Assembly: GCA_002386525.1 (NCBI GenBank) | Contig: DGIS01000023.1 | Coordinates: 22,329-86,328, forward strand | Direction: 5' to 3' | Length of the DNA: 64,000 bases | Source of the DNA: Sphingobacterium sp. UBA4616 | GTDB taxonomy: Bacteria > Bacteroidota > Bacteroidia > Sphingobacteriales > Sphingobacteriaceae | Shown: piece by piece, positions 18,143-26,703 of the stretch | How positions within the stretch are numbered: position 1 is the stretch's first letter | How the letters are laid out: every line of letters starts with the position of its first letter | Notes under the pieces: model-generated | Database searches by the model: none | Told to the model about the DNA's origin: nothing | What the model saw: only the letters and a program-made list of their open reading frames with translations | Made by a program: the position numbers and the translations under genes

Positions 18143-18769
18143 ATGAAAAATATCATTCCAGAACAGAAAGATGGCAAACGCTTAGATTGCTTTGAGTCGC
18201 TGGAGTTTCCAAGCGAGGCGATTGCCAGTATGGCTTTTGATTTGGCGGTAGATAATCTAAAAAACGTTAATCATTGGTATGAATTAGCAGAGCTTCCAGC
18301 TGCAGTATTTCAGCTCACTTCCGGTTACGGTACGCCCATCGAACGCTCCTTGGAATTGCATGATTACATCAGATTGGACATTCCTGGCCCCGGACTTCCA
18401 ACTAGCGGCGGTTACGACTGGGTAAACGTAATTAATCTGATGTCCGAGAAAACTGCGGATTACAAGGTATTCGCAATCACACTAAAGCCTTGCCCCGATC
18501 CAAGTCATCCAGAAGATAAAAATACAGCTCACTTTTTTGAAGGAATTTCTTCATCAACTTTTCTGATCGAACAACGTAGAAACAGCTTGCTGTTCCAATA
18601 TGCTGGGAGAAATGAAATCATCAACGTAGACAACGAGAAATTAAGTGACAACATCCGAAATTATTTCGTTGGTTTAGCGGCTAAATTGGGTGCTTCCTAT
18701 CCACAGTGGAAGTCACTGATCAAAGGTATGGCTAACGCCGTAGCAAAAAAATTTGATGTGCGAATTTAG
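18143..18769 (+). CDS. Hypothetical 208-residue protein with a strong Shine-Dalgarno
   Basis: I do not recognise the family with confidence. The protein is soluble, without signal or membrane segment, and has a Pro/Gly-rich middle (LDIPGPGLPTSGGYDWVNV) followed by mixed alpha/beta sequence. The ATG is preceded by AAAGGAGG (18131-18138), an unusually perfect ribosome-binding site for Bacteroidota, implying high translation. It is transcribed alone between ku and a sensor kinase. Confidence 0.7.
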   Translation: MKNIIPEQKDGKRLDCFESLEFPSEAIASMAFDLAVDNLKNVNHWYELAELPAAVFQLTSGYGTPIERSLELHDYIRLDIPGPGLPTSGGYDWVNVINLMSEKTADYKVFAITLKPCPDPSHPEDKNTAHFFEGISSSTFLIEQRRNSLLFQYAGRNEIINVDNEKLSDNIRNYFVGLAAKLGASYPQWKSLIKGMANAVAKKFDVRI

Positions 18770-18862
18770 TTGTTTTTTCGAAACAGAGTCTGCTGTACTT
18801 TCTATTGGTGTTGTAAAGGACTCCAAAACTTGCTTTTTATAAACTTACACTCGTAATTTTTA

Positions 18863-18875
18863 ACTGTATTACAGT
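18863..18875. promoter_or_regulatory. Perfect dyad upstream of the phytochrome-like kinase
   Basis: ACTGTA-T-TACAGT, 6-bp arms around one base, about 45 bases before the kinase ATG and next to a near-consensus TATATTTA. A candidate operator; the protein that would bind is unknown. Confidence 0.3.
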
Positions 18876-18921
18876 AATTTATCCGTATATTTAGCTATAT
18901 CATAAGGAATCTTGGGGTAGC

Positions 18922-21090
18922 ATGAATCATACAAATCAATCTAACAGCCAATTACTCAATAAGCTTCAATCTTTTGGAAGTCTCGTGGTTCTAAACCGGG
19001 ATTTTATTGTTGTCGGAATATCAGAATCTGCTTTACATGTGGATTGTTTAAAAGAAAATATATTAGGAACAAATTTTTTTCATAGTTTAAGCAATCTATT
19101 TGGCGAAGCATGCGTAAAGGTCAAAAATGCAGTGACTGATTTTATTGATGACCAACAATCAAGCCATATTTTAACCATTAAAGTAAATAAAGAACGTATC
19201 TATGTAAAACTGCGAAAACATGATCAATTCATTTATTTAGAATGGGAAAGACAACACAAAAAAAACATCGCTGCTAAAAAAATTAATGAACTTAATTTCC
19301 TCCTTGATAGTATTCAACCCAATAATTGGGATCGTGTTTGTGCTGCAATGAGCAAATTATTGAATTATGATCGGGTTTTTGTTCTACACATCCAGGAAAC
19401 AGGCTATAGCACAGTGGTTGCCGAGCATACTACAAATGGAAAATCTCATTTCAAAGGAAAGGAATTCTCAAAAGATTTTATGCCCGAAGAAGCTTTGGAA
19501 TACTATAGAAGCTATTCATATCGATATGCCCCACATATTGAAATCGAGGGGCAAGAGTTTTATTATACGGACAATAGGGTTGATTCTCTTTCGAGTTTGT
19601 TATCTCCATTACCAGAACTTCATCGTCTCTTTTTAAAAAAAATAGATGTGCAAAGCGCCTTGTTTTTTCGCATTTGTATCGATGACGACTTTTGGGGACT
19701 TGTAGTGGCGCAAAACAAAGAAAAATGTTTAGTTGATCTGCAACAACGAAAACTATGTACATTCGCCATCCAGGCTGCAGCTAGCAAATATGAAAGCTAT
19801 ATTAAACAGAATCTTTTGGAAAGAACGGAACTTCTTAAGAATGCTGAAGAAGAACTGAAGAGAAGCCTAGCTGAAAATAAGATGGTAAATTGTGCTCTCA
19901 TTCAGCATATGGATATCTTAACCAAATTAGTACATGCAGATGGTTTGGCTATATTTAATCATGGTGATATTTTTAACTATGGACATGCCCCCCATAAATC
20001 ACAATTTTATGAAATCATCCAATTTCTCCAAAATCATACCGATAAGGCAGTCTTTAAAGATTACAATTTTCGTCTGAATCATCAGGATAAGTTTAACGAT
20101 AAACTTGAATTTGCAGGTTTAATGTATTTAAAAGTCGGTTTGGAAAATGACTATTATATCGTGTGGTTTAGAATAGAAAACCGTAGTCAGGTGATGCAGA
20201 TGATGTTGCAAAATACAAAATCTGAAAACAAACGACTCAAAATTTGGGAGGACATACGTTACGATGTCGCCAAACCCTGGAATGATGCTGAAATCAATTT
20301 CGTTCTTCGCCTAAACCAAATCATCAAAGAATCTATTTTTACCAAATTAAAAGAACGCCAATTACTGAATGAGGAGCTTCTCAGTTTAAATAATGAGTTG
20401 GAAATGTTTACCCATACCTTATCACACGATTTAAAGAATCCATTGTCCATCTTAAAAATGGGAATACAATTCCTACAACAGCACCCGGACAATATTGACT
20501 TAACAAAAATCAACAGATGGTATCAGAATTTCAACCGAAGTGTTACAAACATAGAAGATATCATAAACAATATGGTTCAAATAAGCCAACACCGCTCTAG
20601 CATTTTGGACAAAGAACCAATTCCGATGGCATACACGATACAGCGTATTTTTCAAGAAAACAGCATGCTGTACAATGTTAATAATTGTCAGCCCCGCTTT
20701 GGAACGCTATTACCTATCTGGGGCGAGAAAAGTGCAGCTTATCAAATTTTTTCAAACTTAATTATTAATGCAATAAAATATTCAGCGCAATCAGATACGC
20801 CAATAGTAATAATTGATAGCTGCCATGAAAATGACCATACGCATTATCGAATTGAGGATAACGGTATTGGAATTCCGAGCGAGCAATTGCCACATATTTA
20901 TGAAATGTTTACCAGGGCCGATAATGTAGGTTCAATACCTGGTACTGGCATTGGTCTTTCACTTGTAAAAAGAATAATGGAACGGTTAAGCGGAAGAATA
21001 GAAATTGAATCTGAAGTCGGCCAAGGTACTACCGTCCACCTGTATTTCCCTATTGTTAAACCGTTCCCTGAACAAATGTTGGTCGATTGA
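18922..21090 (+). CDS. Phytochrome-architecture sensor histidine kinase without a visible bilin-attachment Cys
   Basis: 722 residues, cytoplasmic. Order: PAS_2-like (about 1-120; LQSFGSLVVLNRDF resembles the phytochrome QPHGxLL segment), GAF (about 125-300; YDRVFVLHIQETGYSTVVAE, SKDFMPEEALEYY in the place of the DIP motif), PHY (about 310-475; LTKLVHADGLAIFNHGD, DYYIVWFR, KPWNDAEINF), HisKA with phospho-acceptor His502 in SHDLKNPL, and HATPase with NLIINAIKYS, DNGIGIP and GTGIGLSL. The N-terminal tail before the PAS domain, where bacteriophytochromes carry the biliverdin-binding Cys, has none, and the PRxSF tongue motif of PHY is not recognisable. Kinase motifs look intact. No heme oxygenase lies nearby. 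Probably a repurposed, non-photosensory kinase; non-covalent chromophore binding is not excluded. Confidence 0.85.
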   Translation: MNHTNQSNSQLLNKLQSFGSLVVLNRDFIVVGISESALHVDCLKENILGTNFFHSLSNLFGEACVKVKNAVTDFIDDQQSSHILTIKVNKERIYVKLRKHDQFIYLEWERQHKKNIAAKKINELNFLLDSIQPNNWDRVCAAMSKLLNYDRVFVLHIQETGYSTVVAEHTTNGKSHFKGKEFSKDFMPEEALEYYRSYSYRYAPHIEIEGQEFYYTDNRVDSLSSLLSPLPELHRLFLKKIDVQSALFFRICIDDDFWGLVVAQNKEKCLVDLQQRKLCTFAIQAAASKYESYIKQNLLERTELLKNAEEELKRSLAENKMVNCALIQHMDILTKLVHADGLAIFNHGDIFNYGHAPHKSQFYEIIQFLQNHTDKAVFKDYNFRLNHQDKFNDKLEFAGLMYLKVGLENDYYIVWFRIENRSQVMQMMLQNTKSENKRLKIWEDIRYDVAKPWNDAEINFVLRLNQIIKESIFTKLKERQLLNEELLSLNNELEMFTHTLSHDLKNPLSILKMGIQFLQQHPDNIDLTKINRWYQNFNRSVTNIEDIINNMVQISQHRSSILDKEPIPMAYTIQRIFQENSMLYNVNNCQPRFGTLLPIWGEKSAAYQIFSNLIINAIKYSAQSDTPIVIIDSCHENDHTHYRIEDNGIGIPSEQLPHIYEMFTRADNVGSIPGTGIGLSLVKRIMERLSGRIEIESEVGQGTTVHLYFPIVKPFPEQMLVD

Positions 21091-21172
21091 TCCCTGATCT
21101 TGAATACTTAAATCTGTCAAACTATTCTCCACTAGACATTGTTTATTTATAAAAAGAATAGCATCCCTAAAA

Positions 21173-21445
21173 ATGGGTTGTAATCAACTAAGGAAAATCG
21201 AAATGGAAGAAATATTATCACAAAGTGCAGTAGTAAAACGAGGTATTATTATTGCCTACTATTTTAGTAACATATGGTACGGAAAAGGGCTGCTTGGTAA
21301 ACATACAGCACCGGATCCGAATGACACTGATCCTAGCGAGCATCTTCAACCAGACTTAGACGAAATCGATCCCGACGAAGAGGAAAGCATCAATTATAAA
21401 CATCGGAATTTATCGGTGGAAGACGATAATAAAAAAATAGGTTAA
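21173..21445 (+). CDS. Small acidic hypothetical protein
   Basis: 90 residues from the ATG at 21173, or 80 from the ATG at 21203. The C-terminal half is acidic (DPNDTDPSEH, PDLDEIDPDEEES). It shares the PDLDxxxPD pattern with the protein at 13897-14214. No fold or function recognised. It lies after the sensor kinase, with a hairpin downstream. Confidence 0.5.
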   Translation: MGCNQLRKIEMEEILSQSAVVKRGIIIAYYFSNIWYGKGLLGKHTAPDPNDTDPSEHLQPDLDEIDPDEEESINYKHRNLSVEDDNKKIG

Positions 21446-21494
21446 AACAAATCCATACTGTGTTGAACATATCGAAGATCCAACTATACTGGAA

Positions 21495-21526
21495 AATACA
21501 GATTGACGGTTACGTCAATCTGTATT
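21495..21526. terminator. Hairpin between convergent genes
   Basis: Perfect 14-bp stem AATACAGATTGACG/CGTCAATCTGTATT with loop GTTA. There is no T-tract on either side, so it may be a weak bidirectional terminator or a 3' mRNA-stabilising structure. Confidence 0.6.
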
Positions 21527-21569
21527 GGATATGACAAGTCATCAATACAGGGTTGAATTGATAAACCTA

Positions 21570-22226
21570 TTAATTTAAAATACCTCTTTCGAAAGCAAAT
21601 TTAACCAAATGTGCGGTATTTTTCACTCCTGCTTTATCAATTAGGTTTTGCCTATGGCCTTCAACTGTACGCTTACTTAAAAAAATCTTATCTGCAATTT
21701 CCACATTGGTATACCCCTCAGCTATGAGTTTCAATACTTCAAGCTCTCGATCCGAGATGTCGAAATCTTCATACATTTCTCCTCGCAGCTGTGTATAGCT
21801 CTGTCCGGAGCTGACTTGATCCAATAGTATCATGGCGATTTCCTCACTCAGATACCGACCACCACCAGCAATATGATTTAATCCAAATAGTAATTCGCTA
21901 TACCCCACATTTTTAACCAAATAGCCAGATAGTCCAGATTCGAAAGCTTCAATAACATAATTAATTTGGTTCAGCATGGATAATATAACCACTTTAACTG
22001 TTTCATACTGCTTTTTTATCACCTGCAGTAGTTCCATCCCATCCATTTCATCCATACTGATATCGGTCAATACAATATCCGGGAGAGGATTCGAAGCTAA
22101 GAAATGAAGAGCCTCTTTTCCATTAGATGCCTCCCCTATAACTTCAAATCCATCTTGCGATTCCAATAGTAATTTTATTCCGTTACGAACAACCATGTGG
22201 TCTTCAACCAATAGGATTTTTATCAT
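21570..22226 (-). CDS. NarL/LuxR-family response regulator
   Basis: 218 residues. Receiver domain 1-120 with the acidic pair in VEDH, phospho-acceptor Asp55 in IVLTDISM and Lys in GYLVKN; a C-terminal LuxR helix-turn-helix follows (ELEVLKLIAEGYTNVEIADKIFLSKRTVEGHRQNL). It starts 10 bases after the stop of a kinase-like protein that lacks the acceptor His, so the phosphate donor is uncertain; the phytochrome-like kinase at 18922-21090 is the nearest complete kinase. Close paralogue of the regulator at 45562-46230. Confidence 0.93.
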   Translation of the reverse strand: MIKILLVEDHMVVRNGIKLLLESQDGFEVIGEASNGKEALHFLASNPLPDIVLTDISMDEMDGMELLQVIKKQYETVKVVILSMLNQINYVIEAFESGLSGYLVKNVGYSELLFGLNHIAGGGRYLSEEIAMILLDQVSSGQSYTQLRGEMYEDFDISDRELEVLKLIAEGYTNVEIADKIFLSKRTVEGHRQNLIDKAGVKNTAHLVKFAFERGILN

Positions 22227-22236
22227 TATTATCTGT

Positions 22237-22956
22237 TTAAATAGTCAATTTAATTAAAATACCGGCCGCCAGCGAATCATTCATAATGCGTGCATTGTAT
22301 AGTTCAGCAATCTTTGTTAAGCGCATAGGATTATTTACAGACGGTGTTTTTGAGAGTGCATCTCCCTGTTTAAAAAAGGGAGAAATTTTAATTAAGATCT
22401 CGCATTCAATCACCTGTACTGAAATCGCAATAGCCTGTGCAGATACCTCGTCATTTAAATATTGAAATAATGCCGTTATGAATTTAAATAGATGGACTTG
22501 TGTCTCCCGATGCAACTCGCTCAAATGCGGATCAAGTAACGTATCAATTGTAAAACCTGATTGATTTTTATAACTCCCTACCAATTCATCTACCGCATGA
22601 AAAATTCCTAAGTCATTTAAAATCGGATTGTAAAGTAAAATTGCTTTATTGCGAATTTCTATAACTAAAGTCCCCAATGAATCACGTAAACAACGTAATT
22701 CTTCAAAATCACCATAGCGATTCGTAAAATTTTGAAGTGATATACGCATTCCATAAAGCTCCTGAGCCAATTCGTCACGGAAATATCGTCCTATTTTTCC
22801 AAGATCATCCTGTTGATTTTTGATAATCGATTTATAGAAGTCCTCCTGACTACCATCCCACGCCTGCTTCAATTCCGAATGATCTTCCAAACTTTCGCAC
22901 TGTTCTTTCGCTCCTTCCGATACGTCAAAATATATTTTTTTGTTGTCGTTCCCCAT
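22237..22956 (-). CDS. Degenerate histidine-kinase-like protein (pseudokinase)
   Basis: 239 residues from the ATG at 22956 (a GTG at 22968 is possible). From about residue 52 it resembles the HisKA_3 dimerisation helix of NarX/DesK kinases: IGRYFRDELAQELYGMRISLQNF, broken as RYFRDELAQEL, where the usual HDELxQ has Arg60 in place of His. The C-terminal half keeps the predicted alpha/beta pattern of an ATPase domain, but no N, G1 or G2 box (DNGxG, GxGxG) can be found. It should not phosphorylate anything. It sits immediately upstream of, and in one operon with, a NarL-type regulator, so it may be a scaffold, phosphatase-like or allosteric partner. Confidence 0.72.
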   Translation of the reverse strand: MGNDNKKIYFDVSEGAKEQCESLEDHSELKQAWDGSQEDFYKSIIKNQQDDLGKIGRYFRDELAQELYGMRISLQNFTNRYGDFEELRCLRDSLGTLVIEIRNKAILLYNPILNDLGIFHAVDELVGSYKNQSGFTIDTLLDPHLSELHRETQVHLFKFITALFQYLNDEVSAQAIAISVQVIECEILIKISPFFKQGDALSKTPSVNNPMRLTKIAELYNARIMNDSLAAGILIKLTI

Positions 22957-23312
22957 ATTGCTTTCCACGTCATGTTGTACTTATAACCATTAAAATAGGG
23001 CAACAGTTTTAAAAATTAATATCTATTTCTGTAAATAAAATGTACAAATTAATGTACTGCGTATAAATACGTATAAGCGATAGATAAAAAGGGGAAATTA
23101 CACAGGAAAACACTCATTGTTTAAGCAAAATTGAGCAACTAAAAAACTTTGGCAATACAAAAAAAAATTTAAAAATCTGATTTACAACTATTTAAAAATA
23201 AACCATACCATACCCATGACTTAAAAATCAGTACAGCTGCTATTTTCATTACTGTTTTCTAGCATCCTAATTGCAGTAAATGCACCAAGATAGACACTTA
23301 AAATTTGATAAA
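22957..23312. promoter_or_regulatory. 356-base divergent promoter region with tandem dyads
   Basis: Very AT-rich. It contains GTAC-N8-GTAC (23042-23057) followed two bases later by CGTAT-AA-ATACG (23060-23071). It lies between the pseudokinase operon (minus) and the second ECF sigma factor (plus), so these could be operator sites for either. No small gene is supported. Confidence 0.35.
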
Positions 23313-23819
23313 ATGGAAAATACAACAATCGATCAACTGTTTAAGGAAAAAAGACCTACATTAAAATATTTGGCAGCGCAATTTACAAATGATCCGGATG
23401 AGCGGGAGGACTTGGTGCAGGAAACCATGGTTAGGTCACTAGCATCTATCGAAAAGTTCGTGAAACATCCTAAGTTGATGTCATGGCTCTATATCATTAT
23501 GAAAAATACGTATATCAATCAATATACGCGTAATAAACGACTGGAGAATTATAGAAGTGAATATATCAGCACTGGCTATCGAAACGACATGACAACAAAT
23601 CGTGGAGAGAGTAATTTTGTGGCATCGGATATCCAACATGCCTTAAATAGTCTCTCAAAAGACTATTACAATGCTTTTGTAATGTTCTTAGAGGGATTTA
23701 AATATTATGAGATCGCTGAGCATCTGCAAATTCCTGAGGGTACCGTCAAAACACGGATACATATGGCTAGAAAGTCATTGCAAAAGCAGCTTAAGATATA
23801 TTCAAAGAGCGTTGATTAG
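23313..23819 (+). CDS. ECF-type RNA polymerase sigma factor (paralogue)
   Basis: 168 residues from the ATG at 23313; an ATG at 23280 is in frame, but alignment with the paralogue at 14951 supports the later start. Region 2 (FTNDPDEREDLVQETMVRSL, MSWLYIIMKNTYINQY) and region 4 (FLEGFKYYEIAEHLQIPEGTVKTRIHMARKSL) are complete. No anti-sigma gene adjoins it. Divergent from the pseudokinase/regulator operon, hinting at shared control. Confidence 0.92.
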   Translation: MENTTIDQLFKEKRPTLKYLAAQFTNDPDEREDLVQETMVRSLASIEKFVKHPKLMSWLYIIMKNTYINQYTRNKRLENYRSEYISTGYRNDMTTNRGESNFVASDIQHALNSLSKDYYNAFVMFLEGFKYYEIAEHLQIPEGTVKTRIHMARKSLQKQLKIYSKSVD

Positions 23820-23860
23820 TATATTCGATACCCTAAAAAAGAAAGTTTACAAAGCAGTCA

Positions 23861-23888
23861 TGGCCAGAAGAAATTCTGGCCATTTTTA
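23861..23888 (+). terminator. Terminator of the second sigma-factor gene
   Basis: Perfect 9-bp stem TGGCCAGAA/TTCTGGCCA with loop GAAA, followed by TTTTTA. Confidence 0.88.
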
Positions 23889-24028
23889 TTCAAACTATTC
23901 AAATAGCCTATTAAGTTTATTCTTGCAACCAATTCCTCCAAGTGATGTTTGCTAATAGGTATCTCCTATATATTTATTATATTTAAGAGATTACTTAACT
24001 ATCAATATCATATTGAACATCATAATAT

Positions 24029-24751
24029 ATGAAAAAGCAATTCATTTATATTTTTCTAATCGGCTTAAGCGGAACCATATTTTTATCTTCCTGCGGTAAG
24101 ATATCCAATGACAATCAGAATAGAATTCGTGTCAGTGGTGAGGGAAAGATCAGAATCATGCCAGATCAAGTAACCTTAACAATCAATACGGCTTTTACAA
24201 AACCAAGGATGGTAGTTGCTGTACGAGAGACACAGGCCACTGTCGACACTGTAATAGCTTTGCTACAAAAATATGGGAATGAGAAAGAAGATATTAAAAC
24301 AAGTAGTGTTTCGGCCAACAAAGACTATCAATATGTTGCTAATACCAATAAATTTGTAGGTTACCAGGCGCAGCAAACAATCGATTTCGTTTTACATGAT
24401 TTATCTAAATTCACAGAATTGACAGGAAAACTGTTAGAAACTAAAATAAGTGGAATTGGATCTATTTCTTTTGGTCACTCTAAAGCAGACAGTATTTTGA
24501 GAGAAGCCGACCTCATTGCGTATGATGACGCTTTAAAATCTGCAAAAAAACTTGCTTCTCGGGCTGATATTAAAATCGGGAAACTGTTGTATTTGTCCAA
24601 TGATGGAAGCGCGTCAAACGAATCAAACCAATATCGAACAGGAATGGCTTTAGAGACATTCAATAAGGGATATGGTGGTGATGGCTTCAAAATTACACCA
24701 GAAGTTTTAGAATTCAAGAGAACGATATTTACGGAATTTGAAATCAAATAG
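24029..24751 (+). CDS. SIMPL-domain (DUF541) lipoprotein
   Basis: 240 residues. Signal peptide with lipobox LSSC (Cys at about residue 22), then the SIMPL domain: IRVSGEGKIRIMPDQVTLTI, an internal helix AVRETQATVDTVIALL, KTSSVSANKDYQY, GYQAQQTIDFVL and DDALKSAKKLASRADIKIGKL. Family members are periplasmic or outer-membrane proteins linked to oxidative stress or membrane maintenance, without an established reaction. Transcribed alone. Confidence 0.88.
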   Translation: MKKQFIYIFLIGLSGTIFLSSCGKISNDNQNRIRVSGEGKIRIMPDQVTLTINTAFTKPRMVVAVRETQATVDTVIALLQKYGNEKEDIKTSSVSANKDYQYVANTNKFVGYQAQQTIDFVLHDLSKFTELTGKLLETKISGIGSISFGHSKADSILREADLIAYDDALKSAKKLASRADIKIGKLLYLSNDGSASNESNQYRTGMALETFNKGYGGDGFKITPEVLEFKRTIFTEFEIK

Positions 24752-25027
24752 TTCTTTTCTGCCAGCTGATCGAATCACTTATTGTCTTGATATTTAATCT
24801 TTCGTTCACATCGCATTCATATAAGTTTTGTTATTTTATAGTACGATAGTTACTGAAGTTAAAAGAGATTAACCTATGTATTATGAAAACAATAAGCTAT
24901 TTTGTCGGGCGGATTTTATTTAGAATCTTTTTGGGTCAATTCAGTTCATTTTATTCACCGTTAAGATTTTATAAAACTTAATGGTTTAAAAGAATTGACA
25001 TTAAGGTCCAATAATATATTATCATAC

Positions 25028-26380
25028 ATGCTTTTAACCAAAGACGCCTTTGGCGAAGATTTTATATGGGGAGTTTCCACAGCTGCCTACCAGATTGAAG
25101 GGGCTCACGACTTGCACGGGAAAGGGCCGTCAATATGGGATGTGTTCGTACAAAAAAAGAATCGCGTATTCCAAAATCAACATGGTAATGAAGCCTGTGA
25201 TTTTTACAATCGGTATGTCCATGATTTATATCTGATGAAGGGAATGCATATTCCTAATTACAGATTTTCTTTATCATGGAGCCGTATATTTCCAAACGGA
25301 ATAGGCGAAGTAAATCAAAGAGGACTGGATTTTTATGACCGCCTAATTGATCTATCTCTTGAACTTGGAATTACTCCATGGATTACATTGTATCATTGGG
25401 ATCTACCGCATGCATTAGAGAAAAAAGGTGGGTGGGTAAACCGTGAGGTGAAAGATTGGTTTGGAGAATTCGTTTCCAAATGTGTGCAAACCTATGGCGA
25501 TCGTGTCAAGAACTGGATGGTGCTCAATGAGCCTACTGTCTTCACTGCCGCGGGCTATTTCTTTGGTGTACATGCGCCGGAAAGAAGAGGCTTGGGCAAT
25601 TTTTTGGCTGCAGTCCATCATGCTGCTTTAGCACAGGCACAGGGAGGGCGAATCATTAAATCAATACAAGCTGATAGTTATGTTGGCACCACATTCTCCT
25701 GTTCTCATGTAGAACCTTTTTCTTCAAGAGATAAGGATATCGTAGCGGCAAAAAAAGCAGATGTATTGCTGAATCGTCTCTTTATAGAGCCGCTTTTAGG
25801 TATGGGCTATCCGACAGAAGAGATTAAAATCCTGAATAGAATTGAAAAGTACATTCAAGTGAATGATGAAAAAGATTTGAAATTTAACATGGACTTCATA
25901 GGGGTACAAAATTATACACGGGAAGTTATACGATACGCAATGTTTGTTCCTTATCTTCGAGCGAAAATAGTATCCGCGAAAGAGCGTAAAGTTGAAATGA
26001 CCGAAATGAATTGGGAGGTTTACCCAGCTTCCATCTACTATATGCTTAAAAAATTTAGTACATATCCTAATATGCCCCCTTTAATAGTCACGGAGAATGG
26101 AGCTGCGTTTGCCGATCAAGTAGAAAATGGTATCGTTCATGATCCAAAAAGAGTTACCTATTTACAGGACGCTTTACAACAAATTTATCTTGCAAAACAG
26201 GAAAATGTAAATATCAAAGGATATTTTGTATGGACTTTTCTTGACAATTTTGAGTGGGCAGAGGGCTATCGTCCAAGATTTGGACTTGTATATGTTGATT
26301 TCAAAAATCAACAGCGTATTATAAAATCTTCTGGGCAATGGTACGCAAATTTCTTAAATAACAACTCTAGTCATTCTTAG
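25028..26380 (+). CDS. GH1 family beta-glucosidase
   Basis: 450 residues from the ATG at 25028 (the TTG at 24995 is too early for the family). Cytoplasmic. GH1 hallmarks: FIWGVSTAAYQIEGA at the N-terminus, general acid/base Glu168 in VLNEPT, nucleophile Glu356 in VTENGAAF, and WTFLDNFEWAEGY with the aglycone/glycone-binding Trp-Glu. Retaining hydrolysis of beta-glucosides or galactosides is expected. No sugar transporter or regulator lies beside it. Its end overlaps a small minus-strand frame. Confidence 0.94.
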   Translation: MLLTKDAFGEDFIWGVSTAAYQIEGAHDLHGKGPSIWDVFVQKKNRVFQNQHGNEACDFYNRYVHDLYLMKGMHIPNYRFSLSWSRIFPNGIGEVNQRGLDFYDRLIDLSLELGITPWITLYHWDLPHALEKKGGWVNREVKDWFGEFVSKCVQTYGDRVKNWMVLNEPTVFTAAGYFFGVHAPERRGLGNFLAAVHHAALAQAQGGRIIKSIQADSYVGTTFSCSHVEPFSSRDKDIVAAKKADVLLNRLFIEPLLGMGYPTEEIKILNRIEKYIQVNDEKDLKFNMDFIGVQNYTREVIRYAMFVPYLRAKIVSAKERKVEMTEMNWEVYPASIYYMLKKFSTYPNMPPLIVTENGAAFADQVENGIVHDPKRVTYLQDALQQIYLAKQENVNIKGYFVWTFLDNFEWAEGYRPRFGLVYVDFKNQQRIIKSSGQWYANFLNNNSSHS

Positions 26381-26600
26381 TATGGTGATAAGACCGATTA
26401 GTAACTTTTAATAAAATTACTGAAAAAAGTATTGCTAAAACAACGACCAAAATCGTACCTATCAAAGGACCAATGCTCGCTTGCCAATCCCAAAATATAC
26501 TGACAATCCCGAGCGTTGAGCATACTGTATAATTCAATAATAGAAAATAATCCGACTTCTTTAACACGTTAGTTCGCTTAATCTCAATGATACTCTCCAA
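26367..26600 (-). CDS. Possible small membrane protein, start uncertain
   Basis: 77 residues if begun at TTG; no ATG is available in the first half. Two hydrophobic stretches (about 20-36 and 44-65, the second LIGTILVVVLAILFSVILL) would give two membrane helices. Its 3' end overlaps the GH1 gene by 14 bases convergently. The membrane-like composition supports a real gene; the rare start codon argues for caution. Confidence 0.42.
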   Translation of the reverse strand: MESIIEIKRTNVLKKSDYFLLLNYTVCSTLGIVSIFWDWQASIGPLIGTILVVVLAILFSVILLKVTNRSYHHTKND

Positions 26601-26703
26601 TGTTGCCTATAATAAAATTAAAAAATATGTATAACTAATCTGTCTGATTACATAAATATAAATATCTTTAATAAAAAACATCGAAAAATTAAAGGCGCAT
26701 TTT

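Noticed and set aside
24883..24981. 32-codon frame with hydrophobic start before the GH1 gene
   Set aside because: Too short and unsupported.
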